Assembly (NCBI RefSeq): GCF_001424945.1
Contig: NZ_LMCW01000069.1
Span: 62,001 to 126,000, forward strand
DNA length: 64,000 nucleotides
From: Rhizobium sp. Root1203
Lineage (GTDB): Bacteria; Pseudomonadota; Alphaproteobacteria; Rhizobiales; Rhizobiaceae
Direction: 5' to 3'
The notes under the pieces were generated by a model that saw only the letters and a list, made by a program, of their open reading frames with translations, was not told the origin of the DNA and did no database searches. This document shows, piece by piece, positions 8,208 to 16,145 of this stretch (position 1 is its first letter; every line of letters starts with the position of its first letter). Both the position numbers and the translations under genes were made by a program.

Positions 8208-8407
8208 GACCTTCTCCCTGTTGAACCCGCGAACGGCTTACGTCACGGCAGCGGACGGCGCCACCCGATTGTTGCGCGCCGCGCTTAGCGCAAAATGCCG
8301 AATTATTCTCGCTGCATCGCCATTCACGAACCTCTTTTAGGATCGCTTTCATACTGATATTATTTCGATAAGCTGGTCTCGGCAAACGAGTCTTTCTCGA
8401 CATATGC

Positions 8408-8422
8408 TTTAGTTGAGCTAAA
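8408..8422. promoter_or_regulatory. LysR-type dyad upstream of the GcvA-like regulator
   Basis: TTTAG and CTAAA arms separated by 5 bp form a 15-bp palindrome containing a T-N11-A core. It lies 2 bp before the regulator's start codon in the 217-bp divergent region, as expected for autoregulation by a LysR-type protein. Confidence 0.4.
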
Positions 8423-8424
8423 TC

Positions 8425-9309
8425 ATGAGCGATTATCTTCCATCTCTCTCCGCGCTGCGCGCCTTCGAAGCGGCGGCCCGACATCTCAGCATGACGCTGG
8501 CGGCCAAGGAGCTCAGCGTGACGCCAGGAGCGGTCAGCCTTCAGATCCGCGATCTCGAGGCGGCGCTCGGGGTGAAGCTGTTCGAGCGCAAGACCCGTGC
8601 GCTGGCATTGACAGTCGAAGGCGCCGACTATTTTACGACACTGAGGGCCGCATTCCGTCTGGTCCGGGAAGCGACCGCCGCGATTGCCGCGCGCGCGCGC
8701 GGCGCGGTGTTGAATGTTACCTGCACCGCGGGCTTTGCAACATACTGGCTCGTGCCGCGCCTGAGCCGCTTCGAGGCGATCCACCCCGAGATCGATGTTC
8801 GCATCAGCGCCTCGCATCGTGTCCTGGACTTTCAGCGCGACGGTATCGACCTGGCCATCCGGCATGGGCTCGGTGGTTATGACGGACTGGTAAGCGAACG
8901 TCTCGTGGACGACGAACTCGTGCCCGTCTGCATACCGAAACTTGCCAGCGCACTTGGCGACACGCCGTTGCCGGACGCACTCGCAGACTTCCAGCTCATC
9001 CACGATGTCTACCGGCATGATTGGCAGCTCTGGCTGGAAGCTGCCGGTGCAACGAAGGTGGACGCTTCGCGCGGACCGATCTTCATGCACGGCAACGGCG
9101 CCTATGAGGCGATGAAAGCCGGCCTGGGCTTCGCCCTGATGCGCCGATCGTTCCTGGCGAATGAACTTCAGGAGGGTGCCGTCATCGCGCCCTTCCCGCT
9201 GGGCGTCGCAAGCCGTCTCGCCTTTCACCTCGTCTACCCCGGCCCTGCGCTGGAGCGGCCCGCGACTGCTGCGTTCCGCCGCTGGCTGCTGTCTCAGGCC
9301 AGGGACTGA
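8425..9309 (+). CDS. LysR-family transcriptional regulator, GcvA-like
   Basis: A 294-residue LTTR. The N-terminal winged HTH spans residues 6-65 and has the GcvA-type opening LPSLSALRAFEAAARHLSMTLAAKEL. The effector domain follows from about 90, with the DLAIRHGLGGYDG segment typical of the GcvA subgroup. It probably responds to a small metabolite, perhaps an amino acid, and controls the divergent DMT permease; this target is inferred from position. A T-N11-A dyad sits at its start. It is not the glycine-cleavage regulator by context, as no gcv genes are near. Confidence 0.9.
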   Translation: MSDYLPSLSALRAFEAAARHLSMTLAAKELSVTPGAVSLQIRDLEAALGVKLFERKTRALALTVEGADYFTTLRAAFRLVREATAAIAARARGAVLNVTCTAGFATYWLVPRLSRFEAIHPEIDVRISASHRVLDFQRDGIDLAIRHGLGGYDGLVSERLVDDELVPVCIPKLASALGDTPLPDALADFQLIHDVYRHDWQLWLEAAGATKVDASRGPIFMHGNGAYEAMKAGLGFALMRRSFLANELQEGAVIAPFPLGVASRLAFHLVYPGPALERPATAAFRRWLLSQARD

Positions 9310-9361
9310 ACCCCGTCGTGGCCGATGGACCTCAATAAAAGTGGAGTGTGGTATTCAATAT

Positions 9362-9398
9362 TTGTTTTCCTCGGGCATTTTGTTGATTATTAGACTCA
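9362..9398 (+). promoter_or_regulatory. Iron-responsive promoter with IRO (RirA-type) box before fhuF
   Basis: TGA-N9-TCA occurs at 9384-9398. This is the IRO operator described for the rhizobial iron regulator RirA. It overlaps the -10 of a possible promoter (TTGTTT at 9362, 17-bp spacer, GATTAT at 9385). The downstream gene is an FhuF-type ferric reductase, a classical iron-repressed function. The motif is short, so gene context carries much of the weight. Confidence 0.55.
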
Positions 9399-9444
9399 TC
9401 AAACTTCTGATGTAAGCATGCGGGGGACCCCCTAGTTTGATGAG
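9395..9444 (+). repeat. Inverted repeat in the fhuF leader
   Basis: CTCATCAAACT (9395-9405) and AGTTTGATGAG (9434-9444) are perfect 11-bp inverted repeats. Between them lies a second small palindrome, GGGGG-A-CCCCC (9422-9432). The left arm overlaps the TCA half of the IRO box. In RNA it could form a hairpin in the roughly 170-nt leader of fhuF; as DNA it might be an extra operator. Nothing else recognisable was found in the 257-bp gap. Confidence 0.5.
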
Positions 9445-9566
9445 CATCCGCACCCTCGAAACCAGGGCTCTCGGCGCATCCGCACCGACGAGTACCGCTG
9501 CGATCCTTCTCCAGACGGCTGCCGCGGCGGCGGGAGCGTCGACCGGCAAGGACGTCGGGTAACCGC

Positions 9567-10328
9567 ATGGCAAGCACCCAGCGTCAGGAGATCGATCGGT
9601 GCGACCGGCTTCAAAACCGTCTGTCGCCTGCATTTGTCGGCGAGCACGCCTGGTGCCGGGAGAGGATGATGCTGGCGACGGACCTCGCGACCGGCGTTTC
9701 TTTGACCGACTTCTTCAGCAATGGCGGGTTTCACCGAGCAATCGATCGCTATGCGGAAGCCACAGGCGGCAGCGACCGGCGTGCCGTCGTCTCCATGTGG
9801 TCTCTCTACTACTTCTCGTGTCTGATCATTCCCTATCTTCTCGCCCGCCGGCTTGCCGCGCACGCGCTGCCTGTGGCGTTTTCCGAGATGACCATTGCCC
9901 TCTCGGAAAATGGCCTGCCGTGCGCCTTCGGCGTACCGCATGCGGGACGCATCGAGGACGATATCGGCTCGGACGGTTTCGAAGCGATCGGGCCAATGCT
10001 CGAAGCGCATCTCGACCACGCCGTCGCACGGCTGAAGGCTTGCGGTATTTCGGCCAAGCTCTGCTGGAACAATGCCGCCGTCTACATCGACTACGCGCTC
10101 CGGCTGGCCGATGGAGAAGCGGGGGCAGCGGCGGCCGACCTGCCGCTCTTCGTCCGCGGCTGCCTGCCGGATGGCGGCGTCAACCCATTCTGCGGCTGCC
10201 TGCAGCAGGTCGATGAAGACGGCGAACGCGTCGCCCGGCGCAAGATCTGCTGCCTTCGCTACATGCTTCCGGGAGTGCCAGGCTGCGGCAAGCGTTGCGC
10301 GCTGCCGAGCCAGCGAAACCAACACTGA
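9567..10328 (+). CDS. fhuF: FhuF-type siderophore-iron reductase
   Basis: A 253-residue FhuF-family [2Fe-2S] protein that reduces ferric iron in hydroxamate-type siderophores in the cytoplasm and so releases it. The C-terminus carries the defining Cys cluster at C228, C229, C240 and C244. The spacing is CC-x10-C-x3-C, one residue longer at the end than the CC-x10-C-x2-C of E. coli FhuF. The CCLRY start of the cluster and the upstream NNAAVYIDY block support the family. The ATG at 9567 lacks a strong ribosome-binding site (AAGGA about 13 bases away), so the start is uncertain. No siderophore transporter is adjacent. Control by the IRO box is likely. Confidence 0.85.
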   Translation: MASTQRQEIDRCDRLQNRLSPAFVGEHAWCRERMMLATDLATGVSLTDFFSNGGFHRAIDRYAEATGGSDRRAVVSMWSLYYFSCLIIPYLLARRLAAHALPVAFSEMTIALSENGLPCAFGVPHAGRIEDDIGSDGFEAIGPMLEAHLDHAVARLKACGISAKLCWNNAAVYIDYALRLADGEAGAAAADLPLFVRGCLPDGGVNPFCGCLQQVDEDGERVARRKICCLRYMLPGVPGCGKRCALPSQRNQH

Positions 10329-10412
10329 GCATTTCGACCCCGCAGCGCGAGGGTCCATAACGGAAAACGGCCGGAATTGCTTCCGGCCGCTGAATTCTGC
10401 GAACGTTGCAGA

Positions 10413-11966
10413 CTATTCGTTGATCAGGCGCTTCAGCAGCTCGATCTCATGCGAGAGCTTGGTGTCGCCCGAAATCAGCTCCTCTATCTTGCGCACGGCG
10501 TGCAGGACGGTCGTATGATCGCGTCCGCCGAAACGGCGGCCGATTTCCGGGAAGGAGCGCGGCGTCAGCGTCTTTGCGAGATACATGGCGATCTGGCGCG
10601 GCTTGACGATGACGCGCGTACGGCGGTTCGACACCAGCTCCTGGCGCGAGACGTTGTAGTGCCTCGCAACGATACGCTGGATGTCTTCGATGCGCACGCG
10701 GCGCGGCTCACCTGATCCCACGAGATGGGCGAGCAGTTCGTCCACTCGCTCGATCGACAGGTTCGGCTCGAAGGAGCGGCGGAAAAGCAGCTGGTTGAAA
10801 GCACCTTCCAGTTCGCGGCCACTTGCCGTGATGCTGCGAGCGACGTGGTTCAGGAGCTCGGTCGAGATTTCCAACGAGGGATCCTCGGTCCGAGCGACAG
10901 CAAGACGGCGCTTGAGGATTTCGAGACGCATCTCGTAGTCCGGGCCGTCGAGTTCAATCGCAACGCCACCCTGCAGACGCGAACGGACGCGGGGATCGAG
11001 CGATTCCAGCTCCCACGGCGCGCGGTCGGCCGCAACCACGACCTGCTTGGCGCTGTCGAGCAGCATGTTCAGGAGATGGCAGAACTCGTGCTGGATCATC
11101 TTGCCCTGCAGGAACTGCATGTCATCGATGATCAGGAGGTCGATGTTGCGAAGCGAGTCCTTCAACGTCAGGGCGTCGTTGTCGCGGATCGCAGTCGCGA
11201 AACGCCACATGAAATATTCCGCCGTCAAATAGACGACACGCAAAGCACGCGGGTTCTGCACAGCCGCATTGGCAATTGCCTGCAGCAGATGCGTCTTCCC
11301 GAGACCGACGGTCGAATGAACGAAGAGCGGATTGAAGCGTACTGCGCCCTGGCCTGCCTCGGCAATCGTCTTTGCCGCTGCAAGCGCAACGCGGTTGGAG
11401 CTTCCCTCGACGAATGTATCGAAGGTGAAGCGATTATCGAGTGGAGAGCCGAACAGAGGCTGTCCCCAGCCTGCCGTTGCCGGACGGGTTGCGGCAGCAG
11501 CCGAAACCGTCTGCTGTGCGATATGACCTGCCTGTTGGGCGACCGGACGGCGCACCTGCGACACCAGCGATGCCGGCTCTTGGGCGACTGTCTCTTCTGC
11601 TGGCTTGGCAGCGCGTGTTGCGGTGCGGACCAGGATCTCGACCTTGAGAATTTCAGCATCCTCGGCCTGAAAGATGCCGGTGATCATGTCGAGGTATCGA
11701 TTGTTGATCCAGGATTTCAGAAACGTCGTCGGCACGGTGAGCCGCACGACACTCTTGGAGACCGAATGAAGCTTCAGCCGGGCAAACCAGCTTGCGTAGA
11801 CGTCCGGACCGACTTGCGCCTTCAGGCGTGCGCTAACGCGCTCGAAAAGTATGCCATTCTTCATGTCTCCCTTTTCCCCCGCCGCTTCTGGGCAAATAGA
11901 GCCAAACGCCAGAGATGTCCTGTCACTGTTGTCCAAAACATCCACCGCCATTGAATTCATGTGCAT
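10413..11966 (-). CDS. dnaA: Chromosomal replication initiator DnaA
   Basis: The AAA+ initiator that melts oriC and also regulates transcription. Domain I runs from MKNGILFERVSARLKAQVG, domain II is Ala/Gln-rich linker, domain III holds Walker A (about residue 220, VGLGKTHLL) and Walker B (LLIIDDMQFL), and domain IV ends with the DnaA-box helix (FGGRDHTTVLHAVRKIEEL). The first Walker A glycine is Ser (HSTVGLGKT). Start choice is open: the frame begins at GTG 11987; ATG 11966 has an AAGGCGG stretch before it and is used here (517 aa); ATG 11864 (483 aa, MKNG) begins domain I directly and also has GGGAG close by. dnaN is 44 kb away, as usual in this order of bacteria. Confidence 0.96.
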   Translation of the reverse strand: MHMNSMAVDVLDNSDRTSLAFGSICPEAAGEKGDMKNGILFERVSARLKAQVGPDVYASWFARLKLHSVSKSVVRLTVPTTFLKSWINNRYLDMITGIFQAEDAEILKVEILVRTATRAAKPAEETVAQEPASLVSQVRRPVAQQAGHIAQQTVSAAAATRPATAGWGQPLFGSPLDNRFTFDTFVEGSSNRVALAAAKTIAEAGQGAVRFNPLFVHSTVGLGKTHLLQAIANAAVQNPRALRVVYLTAEYFMWRFATAIRDNDALTLKDSLRNIDLLIIDDMQFLQGKMIQHEFCHLLNMLLDSAKQVVVAADRAPWELESLDPRVRSRLQGGVAIELDGPDYEMRLEILKRRLAVARTEDPSLEISTELLNHVARSITASGRELEGAFNQLLFRRSFEPNLSIERVDELLAHLVGSGEPRRVRIEDIQRIVARHYNVSRQELVSNRRTRVIVKPRQIAMYLAKTLTPRSFPEIGRRFGGRDHTTVLHAVRKIEELISGDTKLSHEIELLKRLINE

Positions 11967-12760
11967 ATTGCCGCCTTCCAATTCCACCGGGCGGCTTTTG
12001 CCGTCGCCCGATTATTTCCCCGCTGTGGCCAGAAAATGGCGCCCTCATGCGCCACCCACCAGCCGGTTCACTCAAACGCCTGCCTCAAAACACGAGACGA
12101 CTATCAGGAGGGCGGCAGCGCTCGCATCATACGGCGTCCGCCTTCACCTCCCTGCCGGTTCCCGTCCCTCATCCTTACGGTCGCCAGCAGCCTGCGTATG
12201 ATTTCCCTTCTTCTTGGGCCTCACGCAAAACGCAAAGCCGTCTGAAAACGCACAAGACATCCCGTTCCGCGGCAGCCACAGCCGCGGTCCAAACTGCACC
12301 AGTGCGTGAGAATCCGGAGGCCAAAGCTCTCCGTAACAAAAGACACAAAGCAATCAGCCTGCCGACGTGGCAGTTTCAGACCAAGCCTTAAACAGGTGAT
12401 GTCCGAGCCCCTTGTTGACCGGCATTTAGGCAGGATCAGGTGCGGAGATCAACGATGAATTTTACGCAAAATTAAGATGGCCCCGTTGACTCTGGGAGCA
12501 CCTTTAGGGCGTCACACCCCTGTCAAAAAAGAATCGCTTTTGAATCAAGGAGATTCCCCGGACTGGCAATTTTGACACGCATAAAAAGAAAAAAAGAAAA
12601 AAGCTTCTTGACTCGTTTCAGACCCCGCAACGGAAGGTGCGAGTCGTGAAAGCTGAAAGCATCCTGACGCAAGCCGTTGTTTTTTCTGTCTTTTTTGTGT
12701 CATCCGTCCGACATGAAGGAGTCATGGAATTAACCATCGGGACAACCGTACGGTGGAATC
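11967..12760. other. 850-bp non-coding stretch between dnaA and rpsT
   Basis: No convincing gene is present. Toward dnaA it is GC-rich, with a 7-bp hairpin (CCGCGGC, 7-nt loop, GCCGCGG at 12267-12287). Toward rpsT it becomes AT-rich, with an A-tract at about 12581-12602 and a T-tract at about 12679-12695. Between them is an imperfect inverted repeat, AGCTT..GACTCG (12602-12615) with CGAGTC..AAGCT (12640-12654). It most likely holds the dnaA promoters and a long leader. I found no cluster of DnaA boxes (TTATNCACA), so there is no support for an origin here. Confidence 0.5.
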
Positions 12761-12788
12761 GAAAAAGCCCGACAAAGTTGCCGGGCTA
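12761..12788 (-). terminator. Intrinsic terminator of rpsT
   Basis: On the minus strand AGCCCG, a 10-nt loop and CGGGCT are followed at once by TTTTTC. It begins 30 nt after the rpsT stop codon and is a textbook rho-independent terminator. Confidence 0.8.
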
Positions 12789-12817
12789 ATCATAATGATG
12801 GGTTTATTAAGGAAGGA

Positions 12818-13096
12818 TTATGCGGTCGCAGCGACCGAAAGAGCCTTCACACGAGCTGCCAGACGCGAAACCTTGCGGGAAGCTGTGTTGGAGTGAAGAA
12901 CGCCCTTGCTTGCGGCGCGAGCCAGTTCCGGCTGCGCGGCGAGGAAAGCTTCCTTTGCCTTGGCAGCATCACCGGATGCGATTGCCTCTTCGACCTGGCG
13001 AACGAAAGTGCGAACGCGCGAGCGACGAGCCTTGTTGACGTCGGTACGGCGGGCGATCTTGCGGGTCGCTTTTTTCGCCGAAGTTGTATTGGCCAT
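12818..13096 (-). CDS. rpsT: 30S ribosomal protein S20
   Basis: A 92-residue, Lys/Arg/Ala-rich three-helix protein that binds 16S rRNA early in 30S assembly. The start MANTTSAKKATRKIARRTDVN is the family N-terminus, and GAGAGG lies seven bases upstream, so the ATG at 13096 is preferred to one nine codons earlier. It has its own terminator at 12761-12788. The order dnaA-rpsT-enoyl-CoA hydratase-mutM is characteristic of Rhizobiaceae. Confidence 0.98.
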   Translation of the reverse strand: MANTTSAKKATRKIARRTDVNKARRSRVRTFVRQVEEAIASGDAAKAKEAFLAAQPELARAASKGVLHSNTASRKVSRLAARVKALSVAATA

Positions 13097-13283
13097 GGAT
13101 GCCTCTCTCAAGAATTCGAACAAACTCCGCTATCGCCGCGGGCCCTGCGGCCACTTCATACAGCAATGCGGGAGCATAATCGGAAAACCGGAGTGGCTTC
13201 CCGAACCTTGGGCGGGCATATAACCCTAAAGCCGAGCGGCGTCAACGCGCATTTTCAAGGAAAAGCCACCGCTGCTGCAGGGA

Positions 13284-14057
13284 TCAGCGGTTCTTGAAGG
13301 CGGGTTTACGCTTTTCAATGAAGGCTGTCATTCCCTCCTTCTGATCCTCGGTGGAGAAGAGGCTTTGGAAAAGCCGGCGCTCGAAACGCAGGCCCTCTTC
13401 CAGCGTCGTTTCCAGGGCCCTGTTGACGGCTTCCTTGGCCATCAGCACCGAAGGACGCGACAGCGATGCGATTTTGGCCGCAGCTTCCAAGGCTTCATCG
13501 AGAAGCCGATCAGGTGCGACCACACGCGAAACGAGTCCCGCGCGCTCGGCTTCCGCTGCATCCATCATCCGGCCGGTCAGGATCAGGTCCATCGCCTTCG
13601 ACTTGCCGACGGCCCGTGTCAGCCTCTGCGATCCGCCCATACCGGGGATGACGCCGAGGGTAATCTCGGGCTGGCCGAACTTGGCCGTCTCCGAGGCAAT
13701 GATGAAATCGCACATCATGGCAAGTTCGCAGCCGCCGCCGAGGGCAAAACCGCTGACAGCGGCAATCACCGGCTTGCGAACCTTGGCGACGTCGTCCCAC
13801 CCGGCCAGGAGATCGCGGCCATAGACCTCGGCGAATAGCAGCGGCTGCATTTCCTTGATGTCGGCGCCGGCGGCAAAGGCGCGCTCGGAGCCGGTCAGCA
13901 CGATCGCACCAATGGCGTCGTCCGCCTCAAAATCCGCATGCGCCTGCAGCAGTTCGTTCAGCACCGTTGAATTCAGGGCATTGAGCGCCTGCGGGCGGTT
14001 CAGCGTGATGAGCCCGACAGCGCCGCGGGTTTCGACGATCAGCGTTTCATAGGCCAT
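13284..14057 (-). CDS. Enoyl-CoA hydratase/isomerase family protein
   Basis: A 257-residue crotonase-fold enzyme that adds water across trans-2-enoyl-CoA in fatty-acid beta-oxidation; related functions cannot be excluded. The oxyanion-hole segments are clear (FAAGADIKEM, residues 61-70; ALGGGCELAMMCD, about 106-118). The two catalytic Glu equivalents are present: the Glu in GGGCELA and the Glu in FGQPEITLG. The C-terminus FIEKRKPAFKNR is typical of the EchA1 group. A GGGAGGAAA ribosome-binding site precedes the ATG. It lies between mutM (24 nt upstream) and rpsT and is probably cotranscribed with mutM. Confidence 0.93.
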   Translation of the reverse strand: MAYETLIVETRGAVGLITLNRPQALNALNSTVLNELLQAHADFEADDAIGAIVLTGSERAFAAGADIKEMQPLLFAEVYGRDLLAGWDDVAKVRKPVIAAVSGFALGGGCELAMMCDFIIASETAKFGQPEITLGVIPGMGGSQRLTRAVGKSKAMDLILTGRMMDAAEAERAGLVSRVVAPDRLLDEALEAAAKIASLSRPSVLMAKEAVNRALETTLEEGLRFERRLFQSLFSTEDQKEGMTAFIEKRKPAFKNR

Positions 14058-14081
14058 GGATGTTTCCTCCCAGTCGGCTCG

Positions 14082-14984
14082 CTATTTCTGGCATGCGGGG
14101 CAGTAGAAGGTCGAGCGCCCCGCCTGGACGATACGGGCGACCGTACCGCCGCAGGCCGGCGTGCGGCAAGGTAGACTTTCGCGATCATAGACCGAGAAGG
14201 AATGCTGGAAATAGCCGAGCGAACCGTCCGTCTGGATGTGATCGCGCAACGACGATCCTCCTGCCCTGATGGCGTCTGCAATCACATCTCGGATCGAGGC
14301 GACCAGCAGTTCCATCTGCCGGTTCGGCCTGCCTGCCTTCGTCACGAGAGTGGCGGCGGCACGCATCGGGCGCAGGTGCGAGCGCCACAGTGCCTCGCAG
14401 ACATATATGTTGCCGAGACCGGCGATATTCTTCTGGTCGAGCAGGGCGCTCTTCAGCGGCTGCGCCTTGCCGGCGAACCGCTCGGCGAGATAGGCGGCGC
14501 TCAGCGCATTGCCGGTCGGTTCCGGCCCGAGACCGAAGAGGAACGGATTGACGTCGAGCGCGGTCCGCTCGGCAATATCCATGAAGCCGAAACGCCGCGG
14601 GTCGTTGTAGATGACGCGGCTCGGACCGGCTGGCCCTTCCAGGTGGAAGATGGCGTGATCGTGTTTCGTGTCCTTCGATCGGGGATATTGGAACTCGCCC
14701 GGCGCGTCACCGGGCACATCGGTGGCCGGCCCTGCCTCGATGCGGAAGGAACCCGACATTCCGAGGTGGGAAATGATCGTGGTGCCGTCGTCCAGATCGA
14801 TCAGCAGATATTTGGCCCGGCGGCCAAGCGCGACGATCGTGCGGCCGGATGCCTTCGCCTCGAACGCCTCGGGAAAGGGAAAACGCAGATCTTTCCGCCT
14901 GAGTTCGAGCCGGGCGATCCGGGCACCCTCCATGGTCGGGGCAAGCCCGCGTCTCACGGTTTCGACTTCTGGTAATTCCGGCAT
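14082..14984 (-). CDS. mutM: Formamidopyrimidine-DNA glycosylase (Fpg/MutM)
   Basis: Base-excision repair glycosylase/AP lyase removing 8-oxoguanine and FapyG. The N-terminus MPELPEVETVRRGL supplies the catalytic Pro2 and Glu3. The H2TH domain follows (about 150-230, NIYVCEALWRSHLRP). The C-terminal zinc finger has four Cys (CRTPAC and CPAC pairs) and the FYCPACQK end. The protein is 300 residues, normal length. It is divergent from ubiE, with a dispersed repeat between. Confidence 0.97.
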   Translation of the reverse strand: MPELPEVETVRRGLAPTMEGARIARLELRRKDLRFPFPEAFEAKASGRTIVALGRRAKYLLIDLDDGTTIISHLGMSGSFRIEAGPATDVPGDAPGEFQYPRSKDTKHDHAIFHLEGPAGPSRVIYNDPRRFGFMDIAERTALDVNPFLFGLGPEPTGNALSAAYLAERFAGKAQPLKSALLDQKNIAGLGNIYVCEALWRSHLRPMRAAATLVTKAGRPNRQMELLVASIRDVIADAIRAGGSSLRDHIQTDGSLGYFQHSFSVYDRESLPCRTPACGGTVARIVQAGRSTFYCPACQK

Positions 14985-15003
14985 CTCAACCCATCTGTAT
15001 CAA

Positions 15004-15105
15004 GAGCATTTCCGCTGCTCCTCGCAACGCGAAACCGCTCTATCTTTTTGTTTTTACGCATTCCGGACGCAAAACCGCTCCGCACTTTTGCTGGGATTGC
15101 TCTAA
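15004..15105. repeat. Rhizobial dispersed intergenic repeat, long copy
   Basis: About 100 bp between mutM and ubiE, beginning AGAGCA and ending TGCTCT (short terminal inverted repeats). Its right part, from ACGCATTCCGGACGC to CTGGGATTGCTCTAA (15056-15105), is almost identical to the copy at 42638-42688. The left part has CAACGCGAAACCGCTCTA and a T-rich stretch. The architecture resembles small palindromic elements scattered between genes in Rhizobiaceae; I do not assign it to a named family. Confidence 0.75.
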
Positions 15106-15234
15106 CCGGTTTCAACCGCAGACGATGTGCGCTATAGCGCCAAGGTGCCGCGGATCGGACCGTCGCACACAGATAGCGCCGCCGGCCTCAATTCGCTATG
15201 GTCAAGGTGTTGATTTCAGAGAATGGAGTGTTCG

Positions 15235-16011
15235 ATGTCAGAAAGCCGTACCTCCGCCGAAGGCGGCATGGAAACATCCTACGGCTTCCGCGAAGTGGCG
15301 GACGGTGAAAAGCAGGGCCTCGTCAACGACGTCTTCCACAAGGTCGCCAAGCGCTACGATGTCATGAACGACGTCATGTCCGTCGGCATGCACCGGGTCT
15401 GGAAGGACGCGATGATCTCGGCGCTCAACCCGCGCAAGGAGCCCGGCTACAAGGTTCTGGACGTAGCCGGCGGCACCGGCGACATCGCCTTCCGCATCAT
15501 CGAGGCATCCGGCCGGCAGGCGCATGCGACCGTGCTCGACATCAACGGCTCTATGCTCGGCGTCGGCGCCGAGCGGGCCGCCAAGAAGAAGCTTTCCGAC
15601 AACCTGACCTTTATCGAGGCAAATGCCGAAGAGCTGCCATTCGAACCGAACAGCTTCGACGCCTATACGATCGCCTTCGGTATCCGCAACGTCCCGCGCA
15701 TCGACGTGGCCCTCAGTGAGGCCTATCGCGTCTTGAAGCGCGGCGGGCGGCTGCTGGTGCTCGAGTTCTCGGAAGTCGACATGCCGCTGCTCGACCGCGT
15801 CTACGAAAGCTGGTCGTTCAACGCCATTCCGAAATTCGGCAAGGCGATCACCGGCGACGCCGAGCCCTATCAATATCTGGTCGAATCCATCCGCAAGTTT
15901 CCCAACCAGGCGAACTTCGCGGATATGATCCGCAATGCCGGCTTCTCGCGCGTCAGCTACACGAATTACACCGGCGGCATTGCGGCGCTCCACTCCGGCT
16001 GGAAGCTCTGA
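15235..16011 (+). CDS. ubiE: UbiE ubiquinone/menaquinone C-methyltransferase
   Basis: SAM-dependent methyltransferase for the C-methylation step of ubiquinone (and demethylmenaquinone) synthesis at the cytoplasmic membrane. The 258 residues include VFxxVAxRYDxMNDVMS (the UbiE opening), SAM motif I LDVAGGTGDIAFRI, the NAEELPFxxNSFD region and the RVLKRGGRLLVLEFS strand. GGAG lies seven bases before the ATG at 15235; an ATG four codons earlier lacks this. ubiB follows 134 nt downstream in the same direction, together forming the ubiquinone pair. Confidence 0.97.
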   Translation: MSESRTSAEGGMETSYGFREVADGEKQGLVNDVFHKVAKRYDVMNDVMSVGMHRVWKDAMISALNPRKEPGYKVLDVAGGTGDIAFRIIEASGRQAHATVLDINGSMLGVGAERAAKKKLSDNLTFIEANAEELPFEPNSFDAYTIAFGIRNVPRIDVALSEAYRVLKRGGRLLVLEFSEVDMPLLDRVYESWSFNAIPKFGKAITGDAEPYQYLVESIRKFPNQANFADMIRNAGFSRVSYTNYTGGIAALHSGWKL

Positions 16012-16145
16012 GCAAGAATGGGCGACCTCATTGTTTCTCCCTCGTTCCTGTGCCTGTCGCAGGATTCCAGCGTGCTCCCGTCCGGGAATACGGAAGACCC
16101 ATCTATGCTGCTTAGTTCATTGACGCAGCCGGTGGATGCCGCCGC

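Noticed and set aside
9395..9444. Insertion-sequence end
   Set aside because: Inverted arms and a GGGGG run resemble element termini, but there is no transposase, target duplication or second copy in the window; kept only as an inverted repeat.
9332..9633. Short ORFs on the - strand upstream of fhuF
   Set aside because: Arg/Ala-rich translations, no ribosome-binding site, and they run across the IRO box and inverted repeat.
11967..12817. Chromosomal origin near dnaA
   Set aside because: No DnaA-box cluster (TTATNCACA) or AT-rich unwinding module was found; in related rhizobia the origin is near hemE, not dnaA.
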